A stretch of 64,000 bases of DNA, taken from assembly GCF_039537265.1 (NCBI RefSeq), contig NZ_BAABAE010000004.1, forward strand, positions 1-64,000. Reading direction: 5' to 3'. Shown piece after piece: positions 1-8,576 of this stretch. Source of the stretch: Terrimesophilobacter bigeumensis. Lineage in GTDB: Bacteria; Actinomycetota; Actinomycetes; Actinomycetales; Microbacteriaceae. The translations under genes and the position numbers were made by a program. Under the pieces are notes generated by a model. That model did not search any database. It was not told the origin of the DNA and was given only the letters and a program-made list of their open reading frames with translations. Within the stretch, counting starts at the first letter, position 1. Every line of letters starts with the position of its first letter.

Positions 1-2
1 TC

Positions 3-1082
3 TGCCAAGCCATCACCCGCGGGACCCTCAGCATCGACAGCGCCGACGCCCTCCGACGCGGACTCGGCAAACCCGGGGGTGACATGACGGCCGAGAAGCT
101 GCGGGCGCTCGCAACGGAGTTGCTGTCGCGGTACAGCGACCTGCCCGCGGATGCCCTCTTCCAGAGGGCACGCGCCGAACGGGATCTCAACGATCTCGAC
201 GGCATCGCCGCCCGTCAGCAGGAGTTGTATCTGCAGGGCGGGTTCCGGTTGTTCCGCAAGGCCAACGGGATGTACGGGTATGCAGGGCAGGCCGACCCGG
301 AGTCCGCAGCCGTGCTCCTGGGCGCCCTCGACCCTCTCACGAGTCCGCGTCGGGGTGGACCGCGTTTCACGAGGCCCGAGGATGTCGCCCGGGCGCAGGC
401 GGTCATCGACGACCCGCGCACGACCGACCGCATCACGCTCGACGGGCTCGTCGCCCTCGTGAAGTCCGGGAGTCAGTCGGCAGGCCCGACGGGCGAGGAG
501 ACGGTGCCGAACGGCGACCACACGCTCGTCAAGGTCGTCGTGGCCGTGGACCGTACCGGGCAGCCGTCCTCCTTCGCGGAGATCGAATCGACCGGAACGG
601 TGATCCCCCTCGGCACAGCCGAAGCCGCACTGTGCGACGCCACCTGGCAGGAAGTCACGATCGACACCTGCGACAACCCCCTTGACGTCGGTCGGAGGCA
701 GCGGCTCTTCAGCCGTCGGCAGCGGGGAGCCCTTGCGGTGCGGGACGGTGGCTGCCTGTGGCCGGAATGCACCCAGCCTCCGGCCTTCACGGAGGCCCAC
801 CACATCGAACAGTGGAAACGCGATCGCGGCCGAACGGATGTCGGCAACGGCATCCTGCTGTGCCGGTTCCACCACCTGCTCCTGCACAACAATCGCTGGG
901 AGATCCATCGGGACGCGGACGGCCGGTATTGGCTCACGCCCCCGACGGCGGTCGACCCGCAGCAGACCGCGATTCGGCTGGAGAGCAGGAGCACCCTCTC
1001 CCGGCATCGGCGGCGAGAACGAGAGGGCGTTCAGGGCTCGGCAGGAAGGGACCAGGGGGCATCCGTCGCGTTGCTCATCTGA
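3..1082 (+). CDS. DUF222 / HNH endonuclease-like protein, 5' end outside window
   Basis: The reading frame is open from the first complete codon at base 3, so the N-terminus lies upstream of the window. The visible 359 residues show the end of a DUF222 region followed by a C-terminal HNH nuclease-like module. This module has a CLWPEC cysteine pair, the EAHHIEQW histidine motif and a CRFHHLLLHNN segment, the usual metal-binding pattern. RRGGPRF and the QRLFSRRQ stretch recur in the paralogue at 59771-61444. Proteins of this family are abundant in multiple copies in Microbacteriaceae and related actinobacteria, and their role is not established; mobile-element or 13E12-repeat-like origin is often suggested. 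The next gene starts 72 bases downstream, with a possible -10 (TATGCT, 1109-1114) in between. Family assignment is confident; biological function is unknown. Confidence 0.85.
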   Translation, partial: CQAITRGTLSIDSADALRRGLGKPGGDMTAEKLRALATELLSRYSDLPADALFQRARAERDLNDLDGIAARQQELYLQGGFRLFRKANGMYGYAGQADPESAAVLLGALDPLTSPRRGGPRFTRPEDVARAQAVIDDPRTTDRITLDGLVALVKSGSQSAGPTGEETVPNGDHTLVKVVVAVDRTGQPSSFAEIESTGTVIPLGTAEAALCDATWQEVTIDTCDNPLDVGRRQRLFSRRQRGALAVRDGGCLWPECTQPPAFTEAHHIEQWKRDRGRTDVGNGILLCRFHHLLLHNNRWEIHRDADGRYWLTPPTAVDPQQTAIRLESRSTLSRHRRREREGVQGSAGRDQGASVALLI

Positions 1083-1154
1083 GCAATCCGGGGCTTGCGT
1101 AAACGTCCTATGCTCGATGGATACCCGGGAAACAACTCGACGTGGAGGAACCCC

Positions 1155-2003
1155 ATGACTGTCGTACGCGCCGCCATCACCCAGACCACCTGGACCGGCG
1201 ACAAGGAATCGATGCTTGCGAAGCACGAGCAGTTCGCCCGTGATGCCGCCGCCGAGGGGGCCCAGGTCATCTGCTTCCAGGAACTCTTCTACGGGCCATA
1301 CTTCGGCATCACCGAAGACAAGAAGTACTACGCGTACGCCGAGCCGGCCGACGGCCCCATCGTGCAGCGCTTCGCCAAGCTGGCGAAAGAGCTGAACATG
1401 GTCATGATCCTCCCCATCTACGAGGAGGACATGACGGGCGTGTACTACAACACGGCCGTCATCGTCGACGCGGACGGCACGATCCTCGGCAAGTACCGCA
1501 AGCACCACCTTCCGCACCTCGACCGGTTCTGGGAGAAGTTCTACTTCCGCCCCGGCAACATGGGCTACCCGGTGTTCGACACCGCCGTCGGCAAGATCGG
1601 GCTCTACATCTGCTATGACCGGCACTTCCCCGAGGGCTGGCGCGAGCTGGGCCTGAATGGCGCGCACATCGTGTTCAATCCGAACGCCACCAAGCCCGGA
1701 CTCTCCAACCGGCTCTGGGAGGTCGAGGGCCCGGCTGCCGCCGTGGCCAACGGATACTTCGTGCTCCAACCCAACCGGGTCGGGCGCGAGGACAACGAGT
1801 ACGGCGAGCTCGCCGTCGACTTCTACGGAACCAGCCAGGTCATCGACCCGCGCGGCAACTTCGTCGGCGAGCGGGGCTCGGGCACCGACGAAGAGGTCCT
1901 CATCCGCGATCTCGACATGGACATGGTGAAGCAGATGCGCGACGACTGGCAGTTCTACCGTGACCGCAGGCCGGACTCCTACACCTCCATCCCCAAGCCA
2001 TAG
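1155..2003 (+). CDS. nitrilase-family amidohydrolase, probable beta-ureidopropionase
   Basis: This 282-residue cytoplasmic enzyme of the nitrilase superfamily probably hydrolyses N-carbamoyl-beta-amino acids to beta-amino acid, CO2 and ammonia, the third step of reductive pyrimidine breakdown. The catalytic Glu-Lys-Cys triad is visible: Glu43 in FQELF, Lys116 in KYRKHHLP and Cys153 in YICYDRHFPE. The ATG at 1155 is preferred to upstream starts because a GGAGG ribosome site (1142-1147) precedes it at good spacing and the protein then begins at the usual first beta strand. It is the first gene of an operon with dihydropyrimidinase, a luciferase-like oxidoreductase and an aminotransferase, which supports the substrate inference. 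A general carbon-nitrogen hydrolase acting on another N-carbamoyl compound is the alternative. Confidence 0.85.
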   Translation: MTVVRAAITQTTWTGDKESMLAKHEQFARDAAAEGAQVICFQELFYGPYFGITEDKKYYAYAEPADGPIVQRFAKLAKELNMVMILPIYEEDMTGVYYNTAVIVDADGTILGKYRKHHLPHLDRFWEKFYFRPGNMGYPVFDTAVGKIGLYICYDRHFPEGWRELGLNGAHIVFNPNATKPGLSNRLWEVEGPAAAVANGYFVLQPNRVGREDNEYGELAVDFYGTSQVIDPRGNFVGERGSGTDEEVLIRDLDMDMVKQMRDDWQFYRDRRPDSYTSIPKP

Positions 2004-2030
2004 TCGCCGGATGTCTGCAAAGGAGCTGAC

Positions 2031-3449
2031 ATGAAGACTCTGATCAAGAACGGCACGGTCGTGAACTCGACCGGAACCGCATCCGCCGACGTGCTCATCG
2101 ACGGCGAGACGATCGCCGCCGTGCTGGCCCCGGGATCGCACCTCCTGGGGTTCGACATCGAGAAGAATGTGGACACGGTCATCGACGCGACCGGCAAGTA
2201 CGTCATCCCGGGCGGCGTCGACGCCCACACCCACATGGAGATGCCGTTCGGCGGCACGAACGCGAGCGACACCTTCGAGACCGGGACCCGCGCTGCCGCC
2301 TGGGGCGGTACGACGAGCATCGTCGACTTCGTCGTGCAGTACCCCGACCAGAACGTACTCGACCAATACCACGCCTGGCATGAGAAGGCCGCGGGCAACT
2401 GCGCCATCGACTACGGGTTCCACCAGATCCTCTCCGATGTGCAGGACTCCTCGCTCGTGGCGATGGATGAGCTCATCAAGGAGGGCGTGTCGAGCTTCAA
2501 GCTCTTCATGGCCTACAAGGGCGTGTTCCTCTCGGACGACGGTCAGATCCTGCGCGCCTTCCAGAAGGGCGCCCAGAACGGTGCGCTCATGATGATGCAC
2601 GCCGAGAATGGCGCGGTCATCGACGTGCTCGTGAAGCAGGCCATCGAGGCCGGCAACACCTCGCCCTACTACCACGGGCTCACCCGCCCCTGGCAGGCGG
2701 AGGAGGAGGCCACCCATCGTGCCATCATGATTGCCAACCTCACCGGTGCACCGCTCTACGTCGTGCACGTGAGCGCGAAGCAGGCGGTTGAGCAGATCGC
2801 CCACGCCCGCGACCTCGGCCAGAACGTGTTCGGCGAGACCTGCCCGCAGTACCTCTACCTCTCGCTCGAGGAGCAGTTGGGCGCCCCCGGATTCGAGGGT
2901 GCCAAATGGGTGTGCTCGACGCCGCTGCGCTCGCGCGCAGAAGGTCACCAGCACCACATGTGGCAAGCGTTGCGCACCAACGACATCCAGATGGTGTCGA
3001 CCGACCACTGCCCGTTCTGCATGAAGGGTCAGAAAGACATGGGAATCGGCGACTTCTCGAAGATCCCGAACGGCATCGGCTCGGTCGAGCACCGCATGGA
3101 CCTGCTCTACCAGGGCGTCGTCGAGGGCAACATCTCCCTCGAGCGCTGGGTCGAGGTCACCTCGACGACCCCGTCGCGGATGTTCGGCATGTACGGCAAG
3201 AAGGGCGTCATCCAGCCCGGCGCTGATGCGGATGTCGTGGTCTACAACCCGAACGGGCACACCTCGATCGGGCTCAACAAGACCCACCACATGAACATGG
3301 ACTACTCCGCCTGGGAGGGCTTCGAGATCGACGGCCACGTCGACACCGTGCTCTCCCGCGGCAAGGTCATCGTCGACGGCGACGAGTACGTCGGTGCCAA
3401 GGGCGACGGCAAGTACTTCAAGCGCGGTCTCTCGCAGTACCTGATCTAG
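2031..3449 (+). CDS. dihydropyrimidinase / D-hydantoinase
   Basis: A 472-residue amidohydrolase of normal length that opens the ring of dihydrouracil, dihydrothymine or hydantoins to N-carbamoyl amino acids. The binuclear metal site is complete: His66 and His68 in VDAHTHM, Lys157 in SSFKLFM (the residue carboxylated in this family), His190 in MMMHAEN, His246 in VVHVSAK and Asp325 in STDHCPF. The ATG has a strong AAAGGAG ribosome site 6 bases upstream and lies 27 bases after the amidohydrolase stop, consistent with one transcript. Its product would be the substrate of the preceding enzyme. Whether pyrimidines or hydantoins are the true substrate cannot be decided from sequence; the neighbours favour the pyrimidine route. 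Confidence 0.9.
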   Translation: MKTLIKNGTVVNSTGTASADVLIDGETIAAVLAPGSHLLGFDIEKNVDTVIDATGKYVIPGGVDAHTHMEMPFGGTNASDTFETGTRAAAWGGTTSIVDFVVQYPDQNVLDQYHAWHEKAAGNCAIDYGFHQILSDVQDSSLVAMDELIKEGVSSFKLFMAYKGVFLSDDGQILRAFQKGAQNGALMMMHAENGAVIDVLVKQAIEAGNTSPYYHGLTRPWQAEEEATHRAIMIANLTGAPLYVVHVSAKQAVEQIAHARDLGQNVFGETCPQYLYLSLEEQLGAPGFEGAKWVCSTPLRSRAEGHQHHMWQALRTNDIQMVSTDHCPFCMKGQKDMGIGDFSKIPNGIGSVEHRMDLLYQGVVEGNISLERWVEVTSTTPSRMFGMYGKKGVIQPGADADVVVYNPNGHTSIGLNKTHHMNMDYSAWEGFEIDGHVDTVLSRGKVIVDGDEYVGAKGDGKYFKRGLSQYLI

Positions 3450-3456
3450 GAGCACC

Positions 3457-4479
3457 ATGGATTTCGGAGCAGTACTCCAGACGCACCCGCCGGCCTCCCG
3501 TACCGTCGCCCTCGCGAAACTCGCGGAGCAGCACGGCTTCAGCCACGTGTGGACCTTCGACTCGCACCTGCTGTGGCAGGAGCCTTACGTCATCTACAGC
3601 CAGATCCTGGCCGAGACGCACAAGATCAAGGTCGGCCCGATGGTGACGAACCCGGCCACCAGGGACTGGACGGTCACCGCATCCATCTTCGCGACACTCA
3701 ATGAGATGTACGGCAACCGCACGATCTGCGGGATCGGCCGCGGCGACTCGGCGGTGCGCGTGACCAACGGTGCGCCCACCAACCTGAAGACGCTGCGCGA
3801 GTCGATCCACGTCATCCGGGAGCTCGCCAACAGCCGCGGTGTCGAATACAACGGGGCGCAACTGCAGTTCCCCTGGAGCCACGACTCCGAACTCGAGGTC
3901 TGGGTCGCCGCCTACGGCCCGCTCGCCCTCAAGCTCACGGGCGAGGTGGGCGACGGCTTCATCCTGCAGTTGGCCGACCTCGACGTTGCCGAGTGGATGA
4001 TCGCGACCGTGCGCAAGGCGGCGAAGGCGGCCGGACGCGATCCGGATGCCGTCAAATTCTGCGTCGCCGCCCCCATGTACGTGGGCGACGGGTGGGAGCA
4101 TATGCGCGACCAGTGTCGCTGGTTCGGGGGGATGGTCGGCAACCACGTCGCCGACATCGTCGCCAAGTACGGCGAGGACTCGGCCGTTCCCAAGGCGCTC
4201 ACCGACTACATCAAGGGTCGCGAAGGCTACGACTACAACGAACACGGCCAGGCGGGCAACACCCACACCGACTTCGTGCCCGACGAGATCGTGGACCGGT
4301 TCTGCATCCTCGGCCCGGTCGAGGACCACGTGGCCAAGCTCAAGGAGTTCAAGAACATGGGAGTCGACCAGTTCGCCGGCTACCTCCAGCACGACAACAA
4401 GGAAGAGACGCTTCGGGTCTACGGTGAGACTGTGATCCCCGCATTGCGCGATCACATCATTGCGAAGAGAGAGAACTAG
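3457..4479 (+). CDS. luciferase-like (LLM) F420-type oxidoreductase within the pyrimidine operon
   Basis: A 340-residue protein of the bacterial luciferase-like superfamily, in the branch that usually uses coenzyme F420 or flavin. It begins directly with the barrel (DFGAVLQTHPP), has the GIGRGDSAVR loop typical of the family near residue 90, and ends with the usual C-terminal helices. I recall this subgroup being annotated as TIGR03842 and found beside hydantoinases, but could not check. It starts 7 bases after the dihydropyrimidinase stop with an AGGAG ribosome site and ends 3 bases before the aminotransferase, so it is co-translated with both. The reaction is not known. Because no dihydropyrimidine dehydrogenase is visible nearby, it may supply the redox step, but this is inference. 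Confidence 0.8.
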   Translation: MDFGAVLQTHPPASRTVALAKLAEQHGFSHVWTFDSHLLWQEPYVIYSQILAETHKIKVGPMVTNPATRDWTVTASIFATLNEMYGNRTICGIGRGDSAVRVTNGAPTNLKTLRESIHVIRELANSRGVEYNGAQLQFPWSHDSELEVWVAAYGPLALKLTGEVGDGFILQLADLDVAEWMIATVRKAAKAAGRDPDAVKFCVAAPMYVGDGWEHMRDQCRWFGGMVGNHVADIVAKYGEDSAVPKALTDYIKGREGYDYNEHGQAGNTHTDFVPDEIVDRFCILGPVEDHVAKLKEFKNMGVDQFAGYLQHDNKEETLRVYGETVIPALRDHIIAKREN

Positions 4480-4482
4480 AGA

Positions 4483-5859
4483 ATGACCGCAGGACAGTCC
4501 CACACCGCCGACGGCTCGCAGACGCACGCCGTCGATAGTGCAGAGGGCAAGCTCGCATACGACCTCGACCGGGCGCACGTGTTCCACTCCTGGTCGGCGC
4601 AGGGCGCGCTCAAACCCTTCGTGCCCGCCGGCGCGCTCGGCAGCAGGATGTGGGACTACGACGGCAGGGAGTACCTCGACTTCTCGAGCCAGCTCGTCAA
4701 CATGAACATCGGCCACCAGCATCCGAAGGTCATCGCCGCCATCAAGGCGCAGGCCGACGTGCTCACGATGATCGCGCCGGCGCACGCCAGCCTGCCGCGA
4801 GGCGAGGCCGCCAAGCGCATCCTCGCGAAGGCCGGGTCCACCTTCAGCCGGGTGTTCTTCACGAACGGCGGGGCGGATGCCAACGAGAACGCGATCCGGA
4901 TGGCGCGCCTCGTGACGGGGCGCGACAAGGTGCTCTCGCAGTACCGCTCCTACCACGGCAACACCGGTGCGGCGATCGGCGCGACCGGCGACTGGCGACG
5001 CGTGCCCAACGAGTACTCGCGCGGACATGTGCACTTCTTTGGACCCTTCCTCTACCGCAGCGAGTTCTGGGCGACGACGCCCGAGGAGGAGTGCGAGCGA
5101 GCGCTGCACAGCCTCGAGCGGATCATTCAGGCGGAAGGACCGAAGTCGATCGCGGCGATCCTCGTCGAGAGCGTGCCGGGCACGGCGGGCATCCTCGTCC
5201 CACCGGCCGGTTATCTCGCCGGGCTTCGTGCTCTCGCCGACAAGTACGGCATGATGCTCATCCTCGATGAGGTCATGGCCGGGTTCGGCCGCACGGGGGA
5301 ATGGTTCGCCTTCCAGGGCGACTTCGGCGACGGCAGGAACAGTGTCGTCCCCGACCTCATCACCTTCGCCAAAGGCGTCAACTCCGGCTATGTGCCGGCG
5401 GGCGGCGTCGTCATCTCTGAGTCGATCGCGAACGCGTTCGTCGACGAGGTGTTCCCCGGCGGGCTCACCTATTCGGGGCATCCGCTCGCCATGGCGGCGA
5501 TCGTGGCGACGCTCGACGCCATGGACGAAGAAGGCATCATCGAGAACGCAGCCACGATCGGGCGCGACCACCTGGCGCCCGGGCTCGCAGAGCTGCAGGC
5601 GAAGCATCCGATGATCGGCGAGGTGCGAGGCGTCGGCGTCTTCTGGGCGCTCGACCTCGTGGCCGACCGGGCGACGCACGAGCCGGTGAACGCGGCGGTG
5701 ATCGGCGCGCTCAAGTCCGAGCTCCAGCAGCGCGGGTTGCTGCCGTTCGCCTCGGAGAACCGCATCCACGTCGTGCCGCCGTGCGTCGTGACCACGGATG
5801 AGGTGGCCAGCGCCCTGCGGATCTACGACGAGGCGTTCACCGCGGTCGAGAAGTCCTGA
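4483..5859 (+). CDS. class III PLP aminotransferase, probable beta-alanine (omega-amino acid) transaminase
   Basis: A 458-residue fold-type I, class III aminotransferase. The pyridoxal phosphate lysine is Lys297 in ITFAKGVNSG, the cofactor aspartate is Asp262 in LILDEVMAGFGRTG, and the phosphate-binding FFTNGGADANENA segment lies near residue 125. It would remove the amino group of beta-alanine or beta-aminoisobutyrate made by the upstream amidohydrolase, giving malonate semialdehyde-type products. The ATG follows the oxidoreductase stop after 3 bases, so coupling is likely. The ribosome site (AGAGAG region) is weak, as expected of a coupled gene. Substrate assignment rests on the operon; the fold and cofactor are certain. 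It is the last gene of the operon; the next gene has its own leaderless promoter. Confidence 0.85.
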   Translation: MTAGQSHTADGSQTHAVDSAEGKLAYDLDRAHVFHSWSAQGALKPFVPAGALGSRMWDYDGREYLDFSSQLVNMNIGHQHPKVIAAIKAQADVLTMIAPAHASLPRGEAAKRILAKAGSTFSRVFFTNGGADANENAIRMARLVTGRDKVLSQYRSYHGNTGAAIGATGDWRRVPNEYSRGHVHFFGPFLYRSEFWATTPEEECERALHSLERIIQAEGPKSIAAILVESVPGTAGILVPPAGYLAGLRALADKYGMMLILDEVMAGFGRTGEWFAFQGDFGDGRNSVVPDLITFAKGVNSGYVPAGGVVISESIANAFVDEVFPGGLTYSGHPLAMAAIVATLDAMDEEGIIENAATIGRDHLAPGLAELQAKHPMIGEVRGVGVFWALDLVADRATHEPVNAAVIGALKSELQQRGLLPFASENRIHVVPPCVVTTDEVASALRIYDEAFTAVEKS

Positions 5860-5914
5860 GACCGGGTGTTCGCCGGCGCCATGGATCGGGCCTGCGCGGA
5901 TCGGGCCCGCGGAT

Positions 5915-5920
5915 TAGGCT
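5915..5920 (+). promoter_or_regulatory. -10 element (TAGGCT) of leaderless yceD
   Basis: TAGGCT followed by exactly six bases and the GTG at 5927. This is the TANNNT-N6-start arrangement of leaderless actinobacterial transcripts. No ribosome site stands before the GTG. Confidence 0.7.
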
Positions 5921-5926
5921 GATGCG

Positions 5927-6541
5927 GTGGTTCACGTGAAGAAGACTCCCCCCAGGAAGTCTGCGCCGGGGAAGACAGCGCTGAGGAAGATAGCGCTGAC
6001 GCTGGATGTCGTCGACCTCATCCACCGGCCGGGCGAGATGCGCGAACGCACGATCGAGGTCGCCGCTCCGGCAGGCTGGGGCAACGCGGTCATCGGTGTG
6101 CGCGAGGGCGAGCCGGTGCATATCGACGTGCGGTTGGAGTCGCTGCACGAGGGCATCCTCGTCTCGGCGGAAGTCGACACGGTCGCCCGGGGGGAGTGCG
6201 TTCGGTGCCTCATCGACCTCGAGGAAGTGGTCGAGGTCGAAATCCGGGAGGTTTTCGCGTATTCTCTTGACGACGCATTCGACTACGACGTTCACGAGAC
6301 CCAGGTGGATCTCGAACCCGTGGTCAGGGACGCGGTGGTATTGTCACTGCCGTTCCAGCCCGTCTGCCAGGCGGAGTGCACAGGTTTGTGCCCGCAGTGC
6401 GGGGTGCGGCTCCTGGACAATCCCGGGCACGAGCATGAGGTGCCCGTCGATCCACGGTGGGCTGCGCTCGGCGGGCTCGCGGGGGTCAAAGAAGAAGACG
6501 TTGGGGCTGCGGAAAGCGGCGCCGAGAAAGAGAAGAGATAA
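5927..6541 (+). CDS. yceD: YceD family protein (DUF177), 23S rRNA-linked accumulation factor
   Basis: A 204-residue DUF177 protein. In other bacteria YceD-type proteins are linked to 23S rRNA accumulation and are encoded beside rpmF, as here. Two cysteine pairs are visible: CVRC near residue 89, and the CQAEC...CPQC cluster near residues 148-160 that probably binds zinc. The first 20 residues are lysine-rich and repetitive (KTPPRKSAPGKTALRKIAL), reflecting a short internal duplication of gaag-type codons. The GTG at 5927 is chosen because a TAGGCT -10 element lies six bases upstream; an in-frame GTG at 5936 is the alternative. rpmF follows after 2 bases, so the pair is surely co-transcribed. 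Confidence 0.85.
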   Translation: MVHVKKTPPRKSAPGKTALRKIALTLDVVDLIHRPGEMRERTIEVAAPAGWGNAVIGVREGEPVHIDVRLESLHEGILVSAEVDTVARGECVRCLIDLEEVVEVEIREVFAYSLDDAFDYDVHETQVDLEPVVRDAVVLSLPFQPVCQAECTGLCPQCGVRLLDNPGHEHEVPVDPRWAALGGLAGVKEEDVGAAESGAEKEKR

Positions 6542-6543
6542 CC

Positions 6544-6747
6544 ATGGCTGTTCCCAAGCGCAAGATGTCGCGCGCCAGCACCCGTGCGCGCCGCGCCCAG
6601 TGGAAGGCTACCCCGCCGACCCTCGTCAAGACGATCGAGGGCGGGAAGGTCGTCTACAGCCTTCCGCACCGCGCGAAGGTCGTCGAGGACTCGACCGGCA
6701 CACCCCTGTACCTGGAGTACAAGGGTCGCAAGGTCGCCGACGTCTGA
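6544..6747 (+). CDS. rpmF: 50S ribosomal protein L32
   Basis: A 67-residue basic protein beginning MAVPKRKMSRASTRARR, the L32 signature. It is a structural protein of the large subunit. The C-terminal half lacks the CxxC zinc-binding cysteines of many L32 proteins, so this is the zinc-independent form that is usual in actinobacteria. The ATG lies 2 bases after the yceD stop with an AGAGAAGAGA purine run as ribosome site. rnc follows after 16 bases, giving the common yceD-rpmF-rnc order. Confidence 0.97.
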   Translation: MAVPKRKMSRASTRARRAQWKATPPTLVKTIEGGKVVYSLPHRAKVVEDSTGTPLYLEYKGRKVADV

Positions 6748-6763
6748 TCGACCGACACCAGGG

Positions 6764-7585
6764 ATGTCGGACCAGGGGGAGCGCAGGGACGGTGACGCCA
6801 CTGACCCCCAGGAACTCGCGCTCCGGCTCAAAGCCCCGATCGCCCCGGGGCTGCTTGAGCTTGCCCTGACACACCGTTCGTTCGCGTACGAGAACGGCGG
6901 TATCGCCCACAACGAGCGCCTCGAGTTCCTCGGCGACTCGATTCTCGGCCAGGCCGTCACGGTCATGCTCTACACCGAGAATCCCGATCTCGACGAGGGC
7001 GAGCTCGCCAAGCGACGGGCGAGTCTCGTGAGCAGTGTCGCGCTCGCGGAGGTGGCGCGCCGGATCGGGCTCGGTGAGTTCATCCGGCTCGGCAAGGGCG
7101 AGGAGCACACCGGGGGGCGCGAGAAGTCGTCGATCCTCGCCGACACCGTCGAAGCGGTCATCGGTGCCGCATACCTCGACCTCGGGCCGGACCCGGCGAC
7201 GGAGCTCGTACTGCGCCTCATCCGACCGCTCATGGACAGTCCGGACCGCTTCGGTGCGTCGATGGACCCGAAGACGAGCCTTCAGGAGCTCGCCGCCGTC
7301 CTCGGGTACGGACTTCCGCACTACGAGGTGACCGACAGCGGCCCCGACCACTCGAAGCGGTTTCGCGCGGTCGTGATGCTCTCCGGTGACAAGGTCGCCT
7401 CGGGCGAGGGCTCGAGCAAGAAGCACGCGGAGATGGCGGCAGCGCTCGAGGCCTGGAACATACTGCAGGCGGATGCCGGCGGAGTCGGGACGCGGCGCCC
7501 GGCTCGCGTCGCGGGCACTGCAGGCCGGGTCGAGGCGACAGGGAACGGTGGCGCTCTCGGCGCCCCGGGCATCGCCGGCGACTGA
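6764..7585 (+). CDS. rnc: ribonuclease III
   Basis: A 273-residue double-strand-specific RNase that processes rRNA precursors and structured mRNAs. The catalytic signature NERLEFLGDS lies at residues 50-59, with the metal ligands in it. A second acidic patch (ADTVEAVIGA) follows near residue 128. The C-terminal double-stranded RNA-binding domain runs from about residue 165 (DPKTSLQELA) to 240, ending in the GEGSSKKHAEMAAA helix. A glycine/alanine-rich tail of about 35 residues follows and is probably disordered. The ATG at 6764 gives the expected N-terminus. mutM begins 2 bases after the stop, so the two are coupled. Confidence 0.95.
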   Translation: MSDQGERRDGDATDPQELALRLKAPIAPGLLELALTHRSFAYENGGIAHNERLEFLGDSILGQAVTVMLYTENPDLDEGELAKRRASLVSSVALAEVARRIGLGEFIRLGKGEEHTGGREKSSILADTVEAVIGAAYLDLGPDPATELVLRLIRPLMDSPDRFGASMDPKTSLQELAAVLGYGLPHYEVTDSGPDHSKRFRAVVMLSGDKVASGEGSSKKHAEMAAALEAWNILQADAGGVGTRRPARVAGTAGRVEATGNGGALGAPGIAGD

Positions 7586-7587
7586 TC

Positions 7588-8496
7588 GTGCCCGAACTGC
7601 CTGAGGTCGAGGTGGTGCGTGCAGGCCTCGTCCCCTTCGCCACGGGTGCGCGGGTGACCCGCGTCGAGGTGCTCGACGAACGCTCGCTGCGGCGGCATCC
7701 TGGGCCGGCGGAGGACTTCGTCGACCGCCTCACCGGCGCCGTGCTCGCGGCGCCGTCCCGCCGCGGCAAATACCTCTGGCTGCCCCTGCTTTCGAATCCG
7801 TTCGGCGACGGTGAGGCGCTCGTCGTGCACCTGGGGATGAGCGGGCAGGTGCTGTTGAGGCCGCCCGGAACCCAGGATGCCCTCACGCGCATCCGGATCG
7901 ACCTCGAGCATCCGCAGAACGGACCGGTACGGCTCAACTTCGTCGACCAGCGCATCTTCGGTTCGATGGCGATCGACGCGCTCGTGGCGGCGGCAGATCT
8001 CGGGCCGGATGCTCCCGGCGAGCGGCTGCCGGCATCCGTCGCCCACATCGCGCGCGACCCGCTCGACCCGCACTTCGACGACGCGCGATTCCTGGCCGCG
8101 CTCCGCCGGCGCCGCACCGGGGTGAAGCGCGCGCTGCTCGACCAGAGCCTCGTGAGCGGAATCGGCAACATCTACGCGGACGAGGCGCTCTGGGCGGCGC
8201 GCATCCACTACGACCAGCCGACGGATGCTCTGAGCCGTCCGCGCGCGAAAGCCCTGCTCACCGAGGTGCGCGCCGTGCTCGCGAAGGCCCTCGCCGAGGG
8301 CGGCACGAGTTTCGACGCGCAGTATCTCAACGTCAACGGCGAGTCGGGGTACTTCTCCCACTCACTCAACGCCTACGGGCAGCAGGGCCGGCCGTGCCCG
8401 CGCTGCGGCCGCCCGATCGTGCGCGAGCAGTTCATGAACCGCGGCAGTCACTTCTGCCCGCACTGCCAGCGCCTGCGTAGCCGCTCCGGGAACTGA
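7588..8496 (+). CDS. mutM: formamidopyrimidine-DNA glycosylase (Fpg)
   Basis: A 302-residue bifunctional glycosylase/AP lyase that removes oxidised purines such as 8-oxoguanine. The GTG start gives the invariant N-terminus (M)PELPEVE, in which Pro2 is the catalytic nucleophile and Glu3 is also essential. The beta-hairpin lysine lies in SRRGKYLW near residue 55. The helix-two-turns-helix is at SGIGNIYADEALW, and the C-terminal zinc finger has CPRCGRP...CPHC. All key residues are present, so the enzyme should be active. It is translationally coupled to rnc. The downstream gene has a separate leader region, so mutM probably ends the operon. Confidence 0.96.
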   Translation: MPELPEVEVVRAGLVPFATGARVTRVEVLDERSLRRHPGPAEDFVDRLTGAVLAAPSRRGKYLWLPLLSNPFGDGEALVVHLGMSGQVLLRPPGTQDALTRIRIDLEHPQNGPVRLNFVDQRIFGSMAIDALVAAADLGPDAPGERLPASVAHIARDPLDPHFDDARFLAALRRRRTGVKRALLDQSLVSGIGNIYADEALWAARIHYDQPTDALSRPRAKALLTEVRAVLAKALAEGGTSFDAQYLNVNGESGYFSHSLNAYGQQGRPCPRCGRPIVREQFMNRGSHFCPHCQRLRSRSGN

Positions 8497-8503
8497 GCGG
8501 TCT

Positions 8504-8541
8504 GGTAAGCGGTATATCAGCAGGATAAGGTGAGCGGATAC
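8504..8541 (+). repeat. two-copy 25-bp-spaced repeat before the beta-propeller gene
   Basis: GGTAAGCGGTATA (8504-8516) and GGTGAGCGGATAC (8529-8541) are imperfect copies set 25 bases apart, about two and a half helix turns, in the 80-bp region before the surface protein gene. TAAGGT between them could serve as a -10. A pair of regulator sites is possible but unproven. Confidence 0.35.
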
Positions 8542-8576
8542 CACTTCCTTTTCCCCTGACTTGGAGCACGCACCCG

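Noticed and set aside
3457..4479. RutA-type pyrimidine monooxygenase
   Set aside because: The neighbours are those of the reductive, not the Rut, pathway, and none of the other rut genes is present; only the superfamily is shared.
3418..5769. 783-codon open frame antisense to the LLM and aminotransferase genes
   Set aside because: It is a by-product of high GC third positions; its translation is Arg/Val/Glu/Asp-rich without domain motifs, and both sense genes are well supported.
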